Of a stretch of 33,059 nucleotides of DNA, positions 9,374 through 15,936 are shown piece after piece. Made by a program: the position numbers and the translations under genes. The notes beneath the pieces were generated by a model. That model was not told the origin of the DNA. It saw only the letters and a list, made by a program, of their open reading frames with translations, and ran no database searches. Source of the stretch: Desulfobacteraceae bacterium (GTDB lineage: Bacteria > Desulfobacterota > Desulfobacteria > Desulfobacterales > Desulfosarcinaceae); NCBI GenBank assembly GCA_013003715.1, contig JABDIN010000019.1, positions 1 to 33,059 on the forward strand, in the 5' to 3' direction. Within the stretch, counting starts at the first letter, position 1. Each line of letters opens with the position of its first letter.

Positions 9374-9872
9374 ACACACTCAGCTCTTTCAGATAATCCA
9401 ATAATTTCTGAAATGCTTTCGCATGCTGCGGTGTTTCCTGCAGTGCTTCTTTATTCGCGTTTCTTACCAGATTACGGATGCGCTGTATATCGGCATGCGG
9501 ATATTCGGACACTACTATCGCCAGTGTATCTTCATCCATTGCGGCTAGCCGTTCAGCTCTATCCCTGAGCTGGCCGGCCCTGACTGCACTTAGATGATCC
9601 CCATCGGCCATGCGTTTGAATTCCTGCAGTATGGGTTCGACATCGACGCTGCGCAACAGGCTGCCGATATGGAGAATCTGGCGTCTGCGGGCACCATGTT
9701 TTTTCATGGTTTTGGCCTGCAGGACCGCATCCAGCAGGTCCGCTGGCATGTCAATTTTTCTTAGTCTTTCGGCCGCAAGCCCCACCATCTCCTCGCCCAA
9801 CCGCTGAAGTTTCCTGACTTCCTTTTTCTGCTGTGTCCGGCTGATAATCTCTGTTTTCGGCATTAATTTCAT
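9345..9872 (-). CDS. darP: DarP/YjgA family ribosome biogenesis factor
   Basis: A 175-residue basic, helical protein of the DUF615 (YjgA/DarP) family, with the usual length. Signatures seen: SRTQQKKEVRKLQRLGEEMV near the N-terminus, RRRQILHIGSLLRSVDVEPI in the middle, and the helix YPHADIQRIRNLVRNANKE followed by KAFQKLLDYLKEL at the C-terminus, all in family order. In E. coli DarP binds precursors of the large ribosomal subunit and helps 50S maturation in the cytoplasm. The ATG at 9872 has an AAGGA motif contributed by the second copy of a 13-bp tandem repeat (9882-9907). It lies just after a small conserved gene, probably in one transcript. Its 3' end overlaps the opposing small gene by 29 bp. 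Confidence 0.87.
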   Translation of the reverse strand: MKLMPKTEIISRTQQKKEVRKLQRLGEEMVGLAAERLRKIDMPADLLDAVLQAKTMKKHGARRRQILHIGSLLRSVDVEPILQEFKRMADGDHLSAVRAGQLRDRAERLAAMDEDTLAIVVSEYPHADIQRIRNLVRNANKEALQETPQHAKAFQKLLDYLKELSVSKTPPAGMD

Positions 9873-9881
9873 TCGTTCCTT

Positions 9882-9907
9882 AGATAGTGTCCTCAGATAG
9901 TGTCCTC
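9882..9907. repeat. Perfect 13-bp tandem duplication spanning a stop codon and the darP leader
   Basis: AGATAGTGTCCTC occurs twice head to tail. On the minus strand the first copy encodes the last residues (EDTI) and stop of the upstream small gene; the second lies between that stop and the darP ribosome-binding site. Removing one copy would leave the same protein end with TAA in place of TGA, so the duplication is neutral for coding but lengthens the spacer by 13 bp. Confidence 0.85.
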
Positions 9908-10225
9908 AACCACAAAAGGCGTACTGCGAATACCCAGACTCCCCTTTTTAATCCAGACCCTGACCATGGGGATGGTTTCGTTCTCAAAGTTGACGATATT
10001 GGTTTGGTTTTCCACATAGGTGATATCGTCGATTTGAAATTCATAAAAAAAGGTATTCGTGCTCACCGGATCCACAACAAGGATCACACGCTGATGGTCG
10101 TGGGGGTGTTTTCGCGGTGACCCGCTGAAGGCAACGTTCATTGACCGCAAATCCCTTATGTTCCTGGGTTTCCGGTATGCCTGTATTTCAAATTTCATTG
10201 TTTCCTGAATGGATTCAACCGGCAT
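9893..10225 (-). CDS. Small conserved hypothetical protein
   Basis: About 110 residues, soluble, no signal peptide or membrane segment. The sequence (KFEIQAYRKPRNIRDLRSM..., FSGSPRKHPHDHQRVILVVD, then a beta-rich half ending MVRVWIKKGSLGIRSTPFVV) looks like a compact alpha/beta domain. I recall similar short proteins in sulfate-reducing deltaproteobacteria, sometimes labelled Ppa or pyrophosphatase, but the classical pyrophosphatase active-site motifs are not visible, so I assign no function. I chose ATG at 10225 because a GGGGGA ribosome site lies just upstream; an in-frame TTG at 10237 would add four residues. It precedes darP by about 20 bp and is probably cotranscribed. Confidence 0.7.
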   Translation of the reverse strand: MPVESIQETMKFEIQAYRKPRNIRDLRSMNVAFSGSPRKHPHDHQRVILVVDPVSTNTFFYEFQIDDITYVENQTNIVNFENETIPMVRVWIKKGSLGIRSTPFVVEDTI

Positions 10226-10653
10226 CTCATCCCCCAATTCAAATATTTGATTTAATAGTAGTTTTACCCGGCCATGTGCACTCCGATTGTCGGGTTCGGT
10301 GTCATTTTTATGAGCCTACGGAACCGCACGGCAGATGCTACGGGAATTCTTTTTTTTGACATCAAACACCGGAGGCCGTGTTCACCGGCTTTCCCCAATG
10401 TCGGTATTTCGGGGATAGCGATATCCGGCTCGAACATTCCTGAATATACCCGATTTTGAAAATATTTCAAAATCAATCATCATATAATTTGAAAAACCGT
10501 ATAATTCCGGGATAAAATTTAAATACAATGCACCTGCAGGGTTTTATAATATCCAAAATATTTTACGGGAAATGAAAAACAAATGTAACCTCAAGCCCGA
10601 TTATGATTCTCTAATCTCGCTTAGGTATTGAATCCATTTTACAAGGAGTACGA
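10226..10653. other. Divergent intergenic region, 428 bp, no convincing gene
   Basis: It separates the minus-strand darP pair from the plus-strand iron-sulfur gene. Short overlapping frames exist on both strands (for example 10264-10476 minus and 10274-10459 plus), but neither has a credible ribosome site or recognisable domain. The right half is AT-rich and contains a 10-bp perfect inverted repeat (10452-10474) and a possible sigma70 promoter: TTGAAA at 10489-10494, 18-bp spacer, TAAAAT at 10513-10518. A leader of more than 100 nt would then precede the gene at 10654. Confidence 0.5.
10452..10474. repeat. 10-bp perfect inverted repeat (possible operator)
   Basis: GATTTTGAAA, three bases, TTTCAAAATC. 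It sits about 15 bp upstream of the possible -35 element at 10489 for the FeS/cytochrome/rhodanese run. The position suits an activator or repressor dimer; no T-run follows, so a terminator is less likely. Confidence 0.5.
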
Positions 10654-11637
10654 ATGTCCACATTACTATCGAGACGTGCTTTTTTGCGTGGTGGGGTGGC
10701 CGCAGCCGGAACCGTTGCGGCGAGCCCGGTGGCCAAGGCGCTGCCCCAAGACAACACCTCGGAGCAATTGGCGACGCTCATTGACATCCAACGATGCATC
10801 GGTTGTGAATCCTGCGTGGAGGCATGCCGTGACAGCAATCAGACAAAGTTTCCGAATCCGGCCAAACCCTTTCCAAAAATGTATCCGAATCGGGTGCCGG
10901 TGGAAGACTGGTCTGAAAAACAGGATGTTATGGATCGTCTGACGCCATACAACTGGCTTTTCATCCAGAGTGCTTATGTGGACGTTAACGGGGAAGAAAC
11001 GGAGCTGAGCATTCCGCGGCGCTGTATGCACTGCACGAATCCGCCCTGCGTTAAATTATGTCCATGGGGCGCAGCGCAGCAACTGGATAATGGTATATCG
11101 AGAATCGATGCCGACTTATGTTTGGGGGGATCCAAATGCAAGAATGTCTGCCCATGGCAAATTCCCCAACGCCAGACCGGAACGGGGCTCTACCTGGATC
11201 TGCTCCCATCTCTGGCCGGAAACGGGGTAATGTACAAATGCGACAGGTGTCATGATCGAATTGCAGAGGGAGAGCTGCCGGCGTGTATAGACGCTTGCCC
11301 CGAGGATGTCCAGACCATCGGCCCGCGTGATGAAATTATTGCCGAAGCCCACCGGATTGCAGCGGACATCGATGGTTATATCTATGGTGAACATGAAAAT
11401 GGCGGTACAAATACCATATATGTTTCACCGGTACCTTTCGAAGAGATAAACAGGGCCATGGAGGGGGGGAAAGGTATCCCTCACTTGGGTGCTGCGACGA
11501 ACAGGATGGAGGCGGCTGAAAATCTGGCGCTTGCCATGGTCATCGCTCCCTTTGCCGGGCTGGCCGCCGCTGCCGGCAAAATCGTAAAACACTTCAAATC
11601 CGGTATCGATCAAGGAGACGCCAATGAAACCAAATAG
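10654..11637 (+). CDS. Tat-exported, membrane-anchored iron-sulfur subunit (FdhB/HybA/PsrB-like)
   Basis: A 327-residue protein. The N-terminus carries a twin-arginine signal (SRRAFLRGG, residues 6-14) ahead of an Ala-rich stretch, so it is exported folded. Four cysteine motifs follow: C48/51/54/58, C124/127/132/136, C156/162/166 and C196/199/211/215. Fifteen of the 16 expected ligands are present; residue 159 in the third motif is Gly where Cys is expected, so one cluster is probably [3Fe-4S] or has an unusual ligand. A hydrophobic helix near residues 284-305 could anchor the C-terminus, as in formate dehydrogenase-N beta and HybA. Such subunits pass electrons between a periplasmic catalytic subunit and membrane cytochrome b. 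No catalytic molybdopterin subunit is adjacent. AAGGAG precedes the ATG. Confidence 0.9.
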   Translation: MSTLLSRRAFLRGGVAAAGTVAASPVAKALPQDNTSEQLATLIDIQRCIGCESCVEACRDSNQTKFPNPAKPFPKMYPNRVPVEDWSEKQDVMDRLTPYNWLFIQSAYVDVNGEETELSIPRRCMHCTNPPCVKLCPWGAAQQLDNGISRIDADLCLGGSKCKNVCPWQIPQRQTGTGLYLDLLPSLAGNGVMYKCDRCHDRIAEGELPACIDACPEDVQTIGPRDEIIAEAHRIAADIDGYIYGEHENGGTNTIYVSPVPFEEINRAMEGGKGIPHLGAATNRMEAAENLALAMVIAPFAGLAAAAGKIVKHFKSGIDQGDANETK

Positions 11638-12100
11638 CACCACCGCAACTCAGTCATCCAGCAGATGGTCTGCGACCTTTAACGGCGGTATCCTGTTTCT
11701 GCTGATGTTGACCGGATTTGCGCAAATGCCGATATTTAAAAGGTACTACATCGCCGATATTCCCGGATTAGGATGGTTGGCCCAATTCTATGTGACCCAT
11801 TTCCTGCATTATCTGTTTGCAGCCATTTTTGTCGCCATCGCGACCTATAAAACGGCGGAATACATGCTAGAAAAAAAGCAGGTGTGGAAACTCAGCCCAA
11901 GGGGATACCTGATGGTCCTGACACTGTTCGGGCTGATATTCACCGGCGGGCTGCTGGTCATTCGAAATCTGTCCGGTATCTACTTTCCGGCTTCATTTAT
12001 TATCGCCCTGGATATCGGCCATTTGCTGCTGGTGTTCGGATTGATGGCAGGTGTTGCATATGGCCTGTTTTCCAAAACGGGGTGGTTGGCACGTCGATAG
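11624..12100 (+). CDS. Cytochrome b-type membrane subunit (FdnI-like), four helices
   Basis: A 158-residue membrane protein with four predicted helices (about residues 16-36, 55-76, 94-113 and 122-148). Histidines His59 and His62 in helix 2 and His133 in helix 4 are placed like haem ligands of formate dehydrogenase/thiosulfate reductase gamma subunits. The helix-1 histidine usual in FdnI is absent (Asn20 in that area), so perhaps only one or an atypical haem pair is bound. It overlaps the iron-sulfur gene by 14 bp and has an AAGGAGA ribosome site inside that gene, so the two are coupled and almost certainly form one complex linking periplasmic electrons to the quinone pool. It is smaller than FdnI (about 217 residues). 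Family assignment is by topology and context more than motif. Confidence 0.78.
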   Translation: MKPNSTTATQSSSRWSATFNGGILFLLMLTGFAQMPIFKRYYIADIPGLGWLAQFYVTHFLHYLFAAIFVAIATYKTAEYMLEKKQVWKLSPRGYLMVLTLFGLIFTGGLLVIRNLSGIYFPASFIIALDIGHLLLVFGLMAGVAYGLFSKTGWLARR

Positions 12101-12475
12101 ATATTACTATAGGCGCTCCCCCAAAAGACCTTTTGCCCGATACCGGTGTTGGAGCCGCCTTGATCTTGAAACAAAATATGAATTGCAGATGGTTTCCAGT
12201 CACAGCCCGTTTGATATGTTCAAGATACACTTGATCTGATATATCCAAAATCCTGAGGAGTCGCAATTTTACTGCGGTTCCTCCCCCCATCACCTCCACA
12301 ACCTCGTCGCCCTTCGATGTTATCCGGTCAATACCTGACACCTCTGTTGATGATCAACAGCTGGCCGAAAGACTGGCGTAATTTTTGCTGTTCAAATTAA
12401 GTTGTCCCTGCCCATTGTTTTTGATATGCCACAGAACTGTTATAACTGAGCGATGTTAATGGAGGATAGAAACAC
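12101..12475. other. Intergenic region, 375 bp, between cytochrome b and rhodanese genes
   Basis: No plus-strand gene is visible. A minus-strand frame starting with GTG at 12341 runs 113 codons, but its last third is antisense to the cytochrome gene and nothing in it is recognisable. The region contains a 7-bp perfect inverted repeat (CTGTTGA/TCAACAG, 12344-12360) about 115 bp before the rhodanese start. The gap makes a separate promoter for the rhodanese gene possible, though I see no strong -35/-10 pair. Confidence 0.5.
12344..12360. repeat. 7-bp inverted repeat upstream of the rhodanese gene
   Basis: CTGTTGA, three-base gap, TCAACAG. Candidate operator for the rhodanese-kinase genes; no poly-T follows. 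Confidence 0.4.
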
Positions 12476-13234
12476 ATGATCGGAAGATGCGTTTATGGTT
12501 CCAGTACGGCTCTTTTTCTTCTTTTTTTTCTAACGCATGTTGTAATCGCTGCTGAAGCTGCCGACATCAGACGGATCAGCGCACCTGAAGTTAAAAACCT
12601 GGTCGAAACCGACCAGGCCCTCTTAATACATGTGCTCAGTGAAATTGAGTTTGAGTTTCAACACATTCCGAAATCCATAAATATCCCCATCATAAAGATG
12701 GCTTCCACGAATTTACTGCCCCTCGATAAAAACCGCCCCCTGATTTTTTATTGCATGGGAGAACGCTGACCCTATAGTCTGCGTGCTGCAAGGATTGCAG
12801 CAGAAAAAGGATATACCGAAATCTATGCATTTGTGGGCGGTATTCCGGAGTGGCGAAAATTCAGTTATCCCATGGAATTCGATGTGGAATGGCAGCAGAT
12901 TAAAGTCAAAAAAATGACACCGGAACAGGTCAAGGAAAGCATAGAAAAAGCAAATCCTTTTATTCTGGACGTTCGCCCCTTGAATTTTCAACGGGATACC
13001 AGTTTCATTCATGGCGCCCATTTATGCCCCCTGGTTTATCTTTCGGATAAATACGATGAGGTTCCAAAGGTCAGGGAAATCATCATCACGGATTGGGCCA
13101 TGAAACAATCACCGGTGGCCGCTAAATATCTCATCAAAAGAGGGTACCGGGTCATCGGTGTGCTAAAAGGAGGCCTCGAACGCTGGAAAGCGGAACTCTA
13201 TCCGGTCGAAGACCGGACCCCCATGAAAGATTGA
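12476..13234 (+). CDS. Exported double-rhodanese protein with in-frame UGA, probable selenoprotein
   Basis: Read through the TGA at 12767-12769, this is one 252-residue protein. An N-terminal signal peptide (hydrophobic core about residues 9-26, cleavage probably after AEA) sends it to the periplasm. Domain 1 (about 30-130) has the rhodanese order: EFEFQHIPKSINIPI, IFYC, active-site loop, AARIAAEKGY, VGGIPEW. The UGA is codon 98 in the loop C93-M-G-E-R-U98-P-Y-S, where family members of the YCxGxxCxxSxxAA type carry a second Cys. Domain 2 (about 140-245) keeps the fold (FILDVRPLNF, GGLERW) but has DWAMKQS where the Cys loop belongs, so it is probably inactive. A SECIS-like hairpin follows the UGA. 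GGAGG precedes the ATG. The alternative is a nonsense mutation or sequence error, in which case the 97-residue upstream fragment would be non-functional. Likely works in periplasmic sulfur or polysulfide transfer with the upstream FeS/cytochrome pair. Confidence 0.8.
12767..12804 (+). promoter_or_regulatory. Selenocysteine UGA codon with bacterial SECIS-like hairpin
   Basis: TGA at 12767-12769. The stem TGCTGCAA (12784-12791) pairs perfectly with TTGCAGCA (12795-12802) around a GGA loop. The distance from UGA to loop is 22 nt, within the 16-37 nt window used for bacterial SECIS elements, and the loop begins with G, the feature SelB recognition requires. The hairpin is inside the coding frame, as in fdhF-type genes. 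Confidence 0.75.
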
Positions 13235-13290
13235 TGTTCATCAGTTATCTCCGTTGAAACAGATACACGACTTTAATTGCGAAGCAGTCA

Positions 13291-15708
13291 ATGAATTCTA
13301 TAGAACGCAAACCGGTCCGCAGGCAGATTATTCATCAGATCATGATGTTATTCGGCCTGCTGTTTTTCGTCATTATCGCCAACGCTTTCTTCTCCGCTTA
13401 TCATACGAGTAAAGATATCATTGCCTATGCGGAGAAAGAACTCGATTACCGGCTCAAAAACATCACTTCAATACATCAAAACCAGATCGACAAGTTGGCG
13501 ACTATATCGTTGATTGTAACGGAACAAAATCAAAAATTTTGTGATTTCATCGATTATGACAATGTCCGCGCCCTTACCTATATGCTTAAATCCCTGGGAA
13601 CCATTCATGATGTCGATACTGCGGTGATATTCAATGAAATCGGCCAAATCATCACCACATACCCAAAAGGTTCCGGGTTTTCGGATATACAGGCATACAA
13701 GAGCCTTATTACCATAAAAACGGAATGGGTGGGTATTGAAGAGATTAACCCGCAGATCGTCATGGATCAGTTCACCGATAACACCTACAATACCAGGGCC
13801 GGTTCCACTCTCGGGTTTAAATCGACCATACCGCTTGTTCATGATACCGGTGAAATTTACGGTCATGTGGTATTGGTCAAATTCATCAACGGAAATGACA
13901 GGCTGGCGGAACAGATGGTGCAGTACACCGACGCGGATATTTTTTATTTCGACCGCAACCAGGCCCCCATCCTGACCAACCTGCCCTTAAACACAAGGGT
14001 TGAACATGCCCTTGACCAATTTATCATCAACGGACAATCCTACCTTTCAGCCAAAATCGAATTGAATAATTATGCGGGCATACCCATTGGCGAATTGGCC
14101 ATCGCTTTTTCCAACGAAAACTACCTGAGTCAAAAAACACAATTGCTCTTCAGTCATATATTGCCGTTCGTCATATCGATCTTTATATCCATCGCCTTCT
14201 TCCTGCTGTTGAAGCGGCGGGTCTTCAACAAGGTCCACCGGCTCAGCCAGGCATTGAGAATGGTCACTTCCGGAAAAAGTGATTTGAGTATCCGATTATT
14301 GAATTTTCCGGAATCCAAAGCGGACGGCTCAGATGAAATAGAGAATATGTGTATTGATTTCAATCATATGATGGACAAGTTGGAGGACACCTATAATGAG
14401 ATGGTCACCGTACGTGGTGATGTCGAGGATGCCAATCGTTCGCTGGAGCTTCGGGTCAAACGCCGGACATCCATAATTTCAGAAATGTATGATGACCTTA
14501 AACTGCAGATGGAAGAGCGACGCCGGGCGGAAACAGAGCGCAAGGAGCTCGAGTTGCGGCTGGAGCGTGTACGAAAGATGGAGGCGCTGGGAACGCTTGC
14601 CGGCGGCGTCGCCCATGATTTGAACAATATACTTTCAGGCATCGTCAGTTATCCTGAACTGCTGTTGTTGGAGTTGTCCGAAGACAGCCCCCTCCGGAAA
14701 CCCGTTCTCACCATTAAACAATCCGGCGAAAAAGCCGCTCAAATCGTTCAGGATCTGCTCACTTTGGCCCGGCGGGGGGTCGCCTCCATGGTTCCGGTCA
14801 ATTTGAATGCCACCATTAAAGACTATCTGAACAGTCCGGAATTCGAAAAGCTTAAATCCTACCATCCCAAACTATTGCTGACCATAGAATTGGCGGAGGA
14901 TTTGTTCAATGTTATGGGATCGACGATTCATTTATCGAAAACCATTATGAACCTGGTTTCTAACGCAGCCGAAGCAATGCCGGACGGCGGAAAATTGATC
15001 ATTCGTACCGAAAACAGGTATGTGGATGCCGTCATCAAAGGGTATGATAACATCGATGAGGGTAATTATTGTATTTTGACGGTATCCGATTCCGGCATCG
15101 GTATATCCGAAGACAATCTTGAACGCATTTTTGAGCCGTTTTTTACCAAAAAAATAATGGGCCGCAGCGGCACCGGTTTGGGTATGTCGGTGGTATGGGG
15201 TACCGTCAAAGATCACCACGGTTACATCGATGTCAGAAGTCAGGAAGGGTCCGGCACCACGTTCAATCTCTATTTTCCCGTGACACGCGTGGCCTTGCAG
15301 GTTGAAGGCGATGCCATAACCCTGGAAAGTATCAAGGGAAATGGTGAGAGCGTTCTTGTTGTGGATGATGTGGAGGAACAACGGGAAATAGCATCGAAGA
15401 TGGTGGAAAAGCTTGGATACCGGGTGCATGCTGTCGACAGCGGAGAAGCGGCTATAGCTTATCTGACGGAACAAGCTATGGATATCCTGATATTGGATAT
15501 GATCATGACACCGGGAATAGACGGACTGCAAACCTATAAAAAAATAATCGGGATCAATCCCCGCCAAAAAGCCATCATCGCCAGCGGTTTTTCAGAGACT
15601 GCGGATGTAAGGACCGCCCAGGAGTTGGGGGCCGGTGAGTATATCAAAAAGCCCTATTCGTTGGAGCAAATAGGAAAAACCCTTCGGCGGGAATTGGAAG
15701 ACGGTTAG
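13291..15708 (+). CDS. Hybrid sensor histidine kinase with periplasmic sensor, HAMP, kinase and receiver
   Basis: An 805-residue inner-membrane kinase. Order: TM1 (about 15-35), a periplasmic sensor region of about 240 residues (dCache-like by length), TM2 (about 287-308), HAMP (about 310-365), a coiled coil, HisKA with phospho-acceptor His442 (GGVAHDLNN), and a HATPase with N box (NLVSNAAEAMPDGG), G1 (DSGIGI), F box and G2 (GTGLGMSVV). A C-terminal receiver follows, with Asp736 (LILDMIMTPG) and the conserved Lys-Pro near the end. No output domain is attached and no DNA-binding response regulator lies next to it, so phosphate probably goes to a distant partner or is drained by the receiver. 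It begins 56 bp after the rhodanese stop on the same strand, so it may sense the same chemistry. The Shine-Dalgarno is weak. Confidence 0.92.
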   Translation: MNSIERKPVRRQIIHQIMMLFGLLFFVIIANAFFSAYHTSKDIIAYAEKELDYRLKNITSIHQNQIDKLATISLIVTEQNQKFCDFIDYDNVRALTYMLKSLGTIHDVDTAVIFNEIGQIITTYPKGSGFSDIQAYKSLITIKTEWVGIEEINPQIVMDQFTDNTYNTRAGSTLGFKSTIPLVHDTGEIYGHVVLVKFINGNDRLAEQMVQYTDADIFYFDRNQAPILTNLPLNTRVEHALDQFIINGQSYLSAKIELNNYAGIPIGELAIAFSNENYLSQKTQLLFSHILPFVISIFISIAFFLLLKRRVFNKVHRLSQALRMVTSGKSDLSIRLLNFPESKADGSDEIENMCIDFNHMMDKLEDTYNEMVTVRGDVEDANRSLELRVKRRTSIISEMYDDLKLQMEERRRAETERKELELRLERVRKMEALGTLAGGVAHDLNNILSGIVSYPELLLLELSEDSPLRKPVLTIKQSGEKAAQIVQDLLTLARRGVASMVPVNLNATIKDYLNSPEFEKLKSYHPKLLLTIELAEDLFNVMGSTIHLSKTIMNLVSNAAEAMPDGGKLIIRTENRYVDAVIKGYDNIDEGNYCILTVSDSGIGISEDNLERIFEPFFTKKIMGRSGTGLGMSVVWGTVKDHHGYIDVRSQEGSGTTFNLYFPVTRVALQVEGDAITLESIKGNGESVLVVDDVEEQREIASKMVEKLGYRVHAVDSGEAAIAYLTEQAMDILILDMIMTPGIDGLQTYKKIIGINPRQKAIIASGFSETADVRTAQELGAGEYIKKPYSLEQIGKTLRRELEDG

Positions 15709-15793
15709 GTTTACACTAATGGCGGTAGTCAATTCATCAGCATTTCGCCTTTGATGCATCGCCAAGGCCAATGCAAAAAGGCAATTACCTTCC

Positions 15794-15821
15794 TCCGGTA
15801 TTTAGCTGTGAGGTTACCGGA
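15794..15821 (+). repeat. Hairpin in the leader of the substrate-binding protein gene
   Basis: TCCGGTA and TACCGGA pair around a 14-nt loop in the 228-bp gap between the two kinase units. The loop and 3' arm faintly recall the end of a GEMM riboswitch, but the rest of that motif is missing. There is no T-run directly after, so a structured leader or binding site is as likely as a terminator. Confidence 0.35.
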
Positions 15822-15823
15822 TT

Positions 15824-15904
15824 GAAAAATAGGACAATTGGTGTATGATAAAACTCATCCCTTCCCGTTCGAAGTGATGATTACCCGAAATCGAAAAATA
15901 GGAC
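15824..15904 (+). repeat. Pair of 12-bp direct repeats upstream of the SBP-kinase operon
   Basis: GAAAAATAGGAC occurs at 15824-15835 and 15893-15904, each preceded a few bases earlier by TTACC. The second copy is about 30 bp before the ATG at 15937. The arrangement suits a regulator binding site, but its function is unknown. Confidence 0.5.
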
Positions 15905-15936
15905 GTTGATTTAACTATAGGCATGTCGGACATTAT

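Noticed and set aside
10264-10476. Small minus-strand frame (and the overlapping plus-strand one) in the 10.2-10.65 kb gap
   Set aside because: No ribosome-binding site, no recognisable sequence and both strands open at once, which is typical of non-coding DNA of this composition.
12110-12145. CAAAAG/CTTTTG hairpin as a terminator after the cytochrome b gene
   Set aside because: Six-bp AT-rich stem with a two-base loop and followed by C-rich sequence, not T-rich; not a credible terminator.
12000-12341. Minus-strand 113-codon frame starting with GTG
   Set aside because: Its last third is antisense to the cytochrome b gene, there is no recognisable domain, and the start codon has poor support; most likely chance.
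12767-12769. UGA as a simple nonsense mutation making the rhodanese a pseudogene
   Set aside because: The downstream frame is undamaged for over 150 codons, the stop sits exactly in the catalytic loop and a SECIS-like hairpin follows. It cannot be fully excluded without homologues.
15770-15821. GEMM-like (c-di-GMP) riboswitch before the binding-protein gene
   Set aside because: The 3' hairpin and the TTAGCTGTGAGGTTACC stretch resemble the end of a GEMM element, but the conserved GACGCAAAGC core and GNRA-tipped helix are absent.
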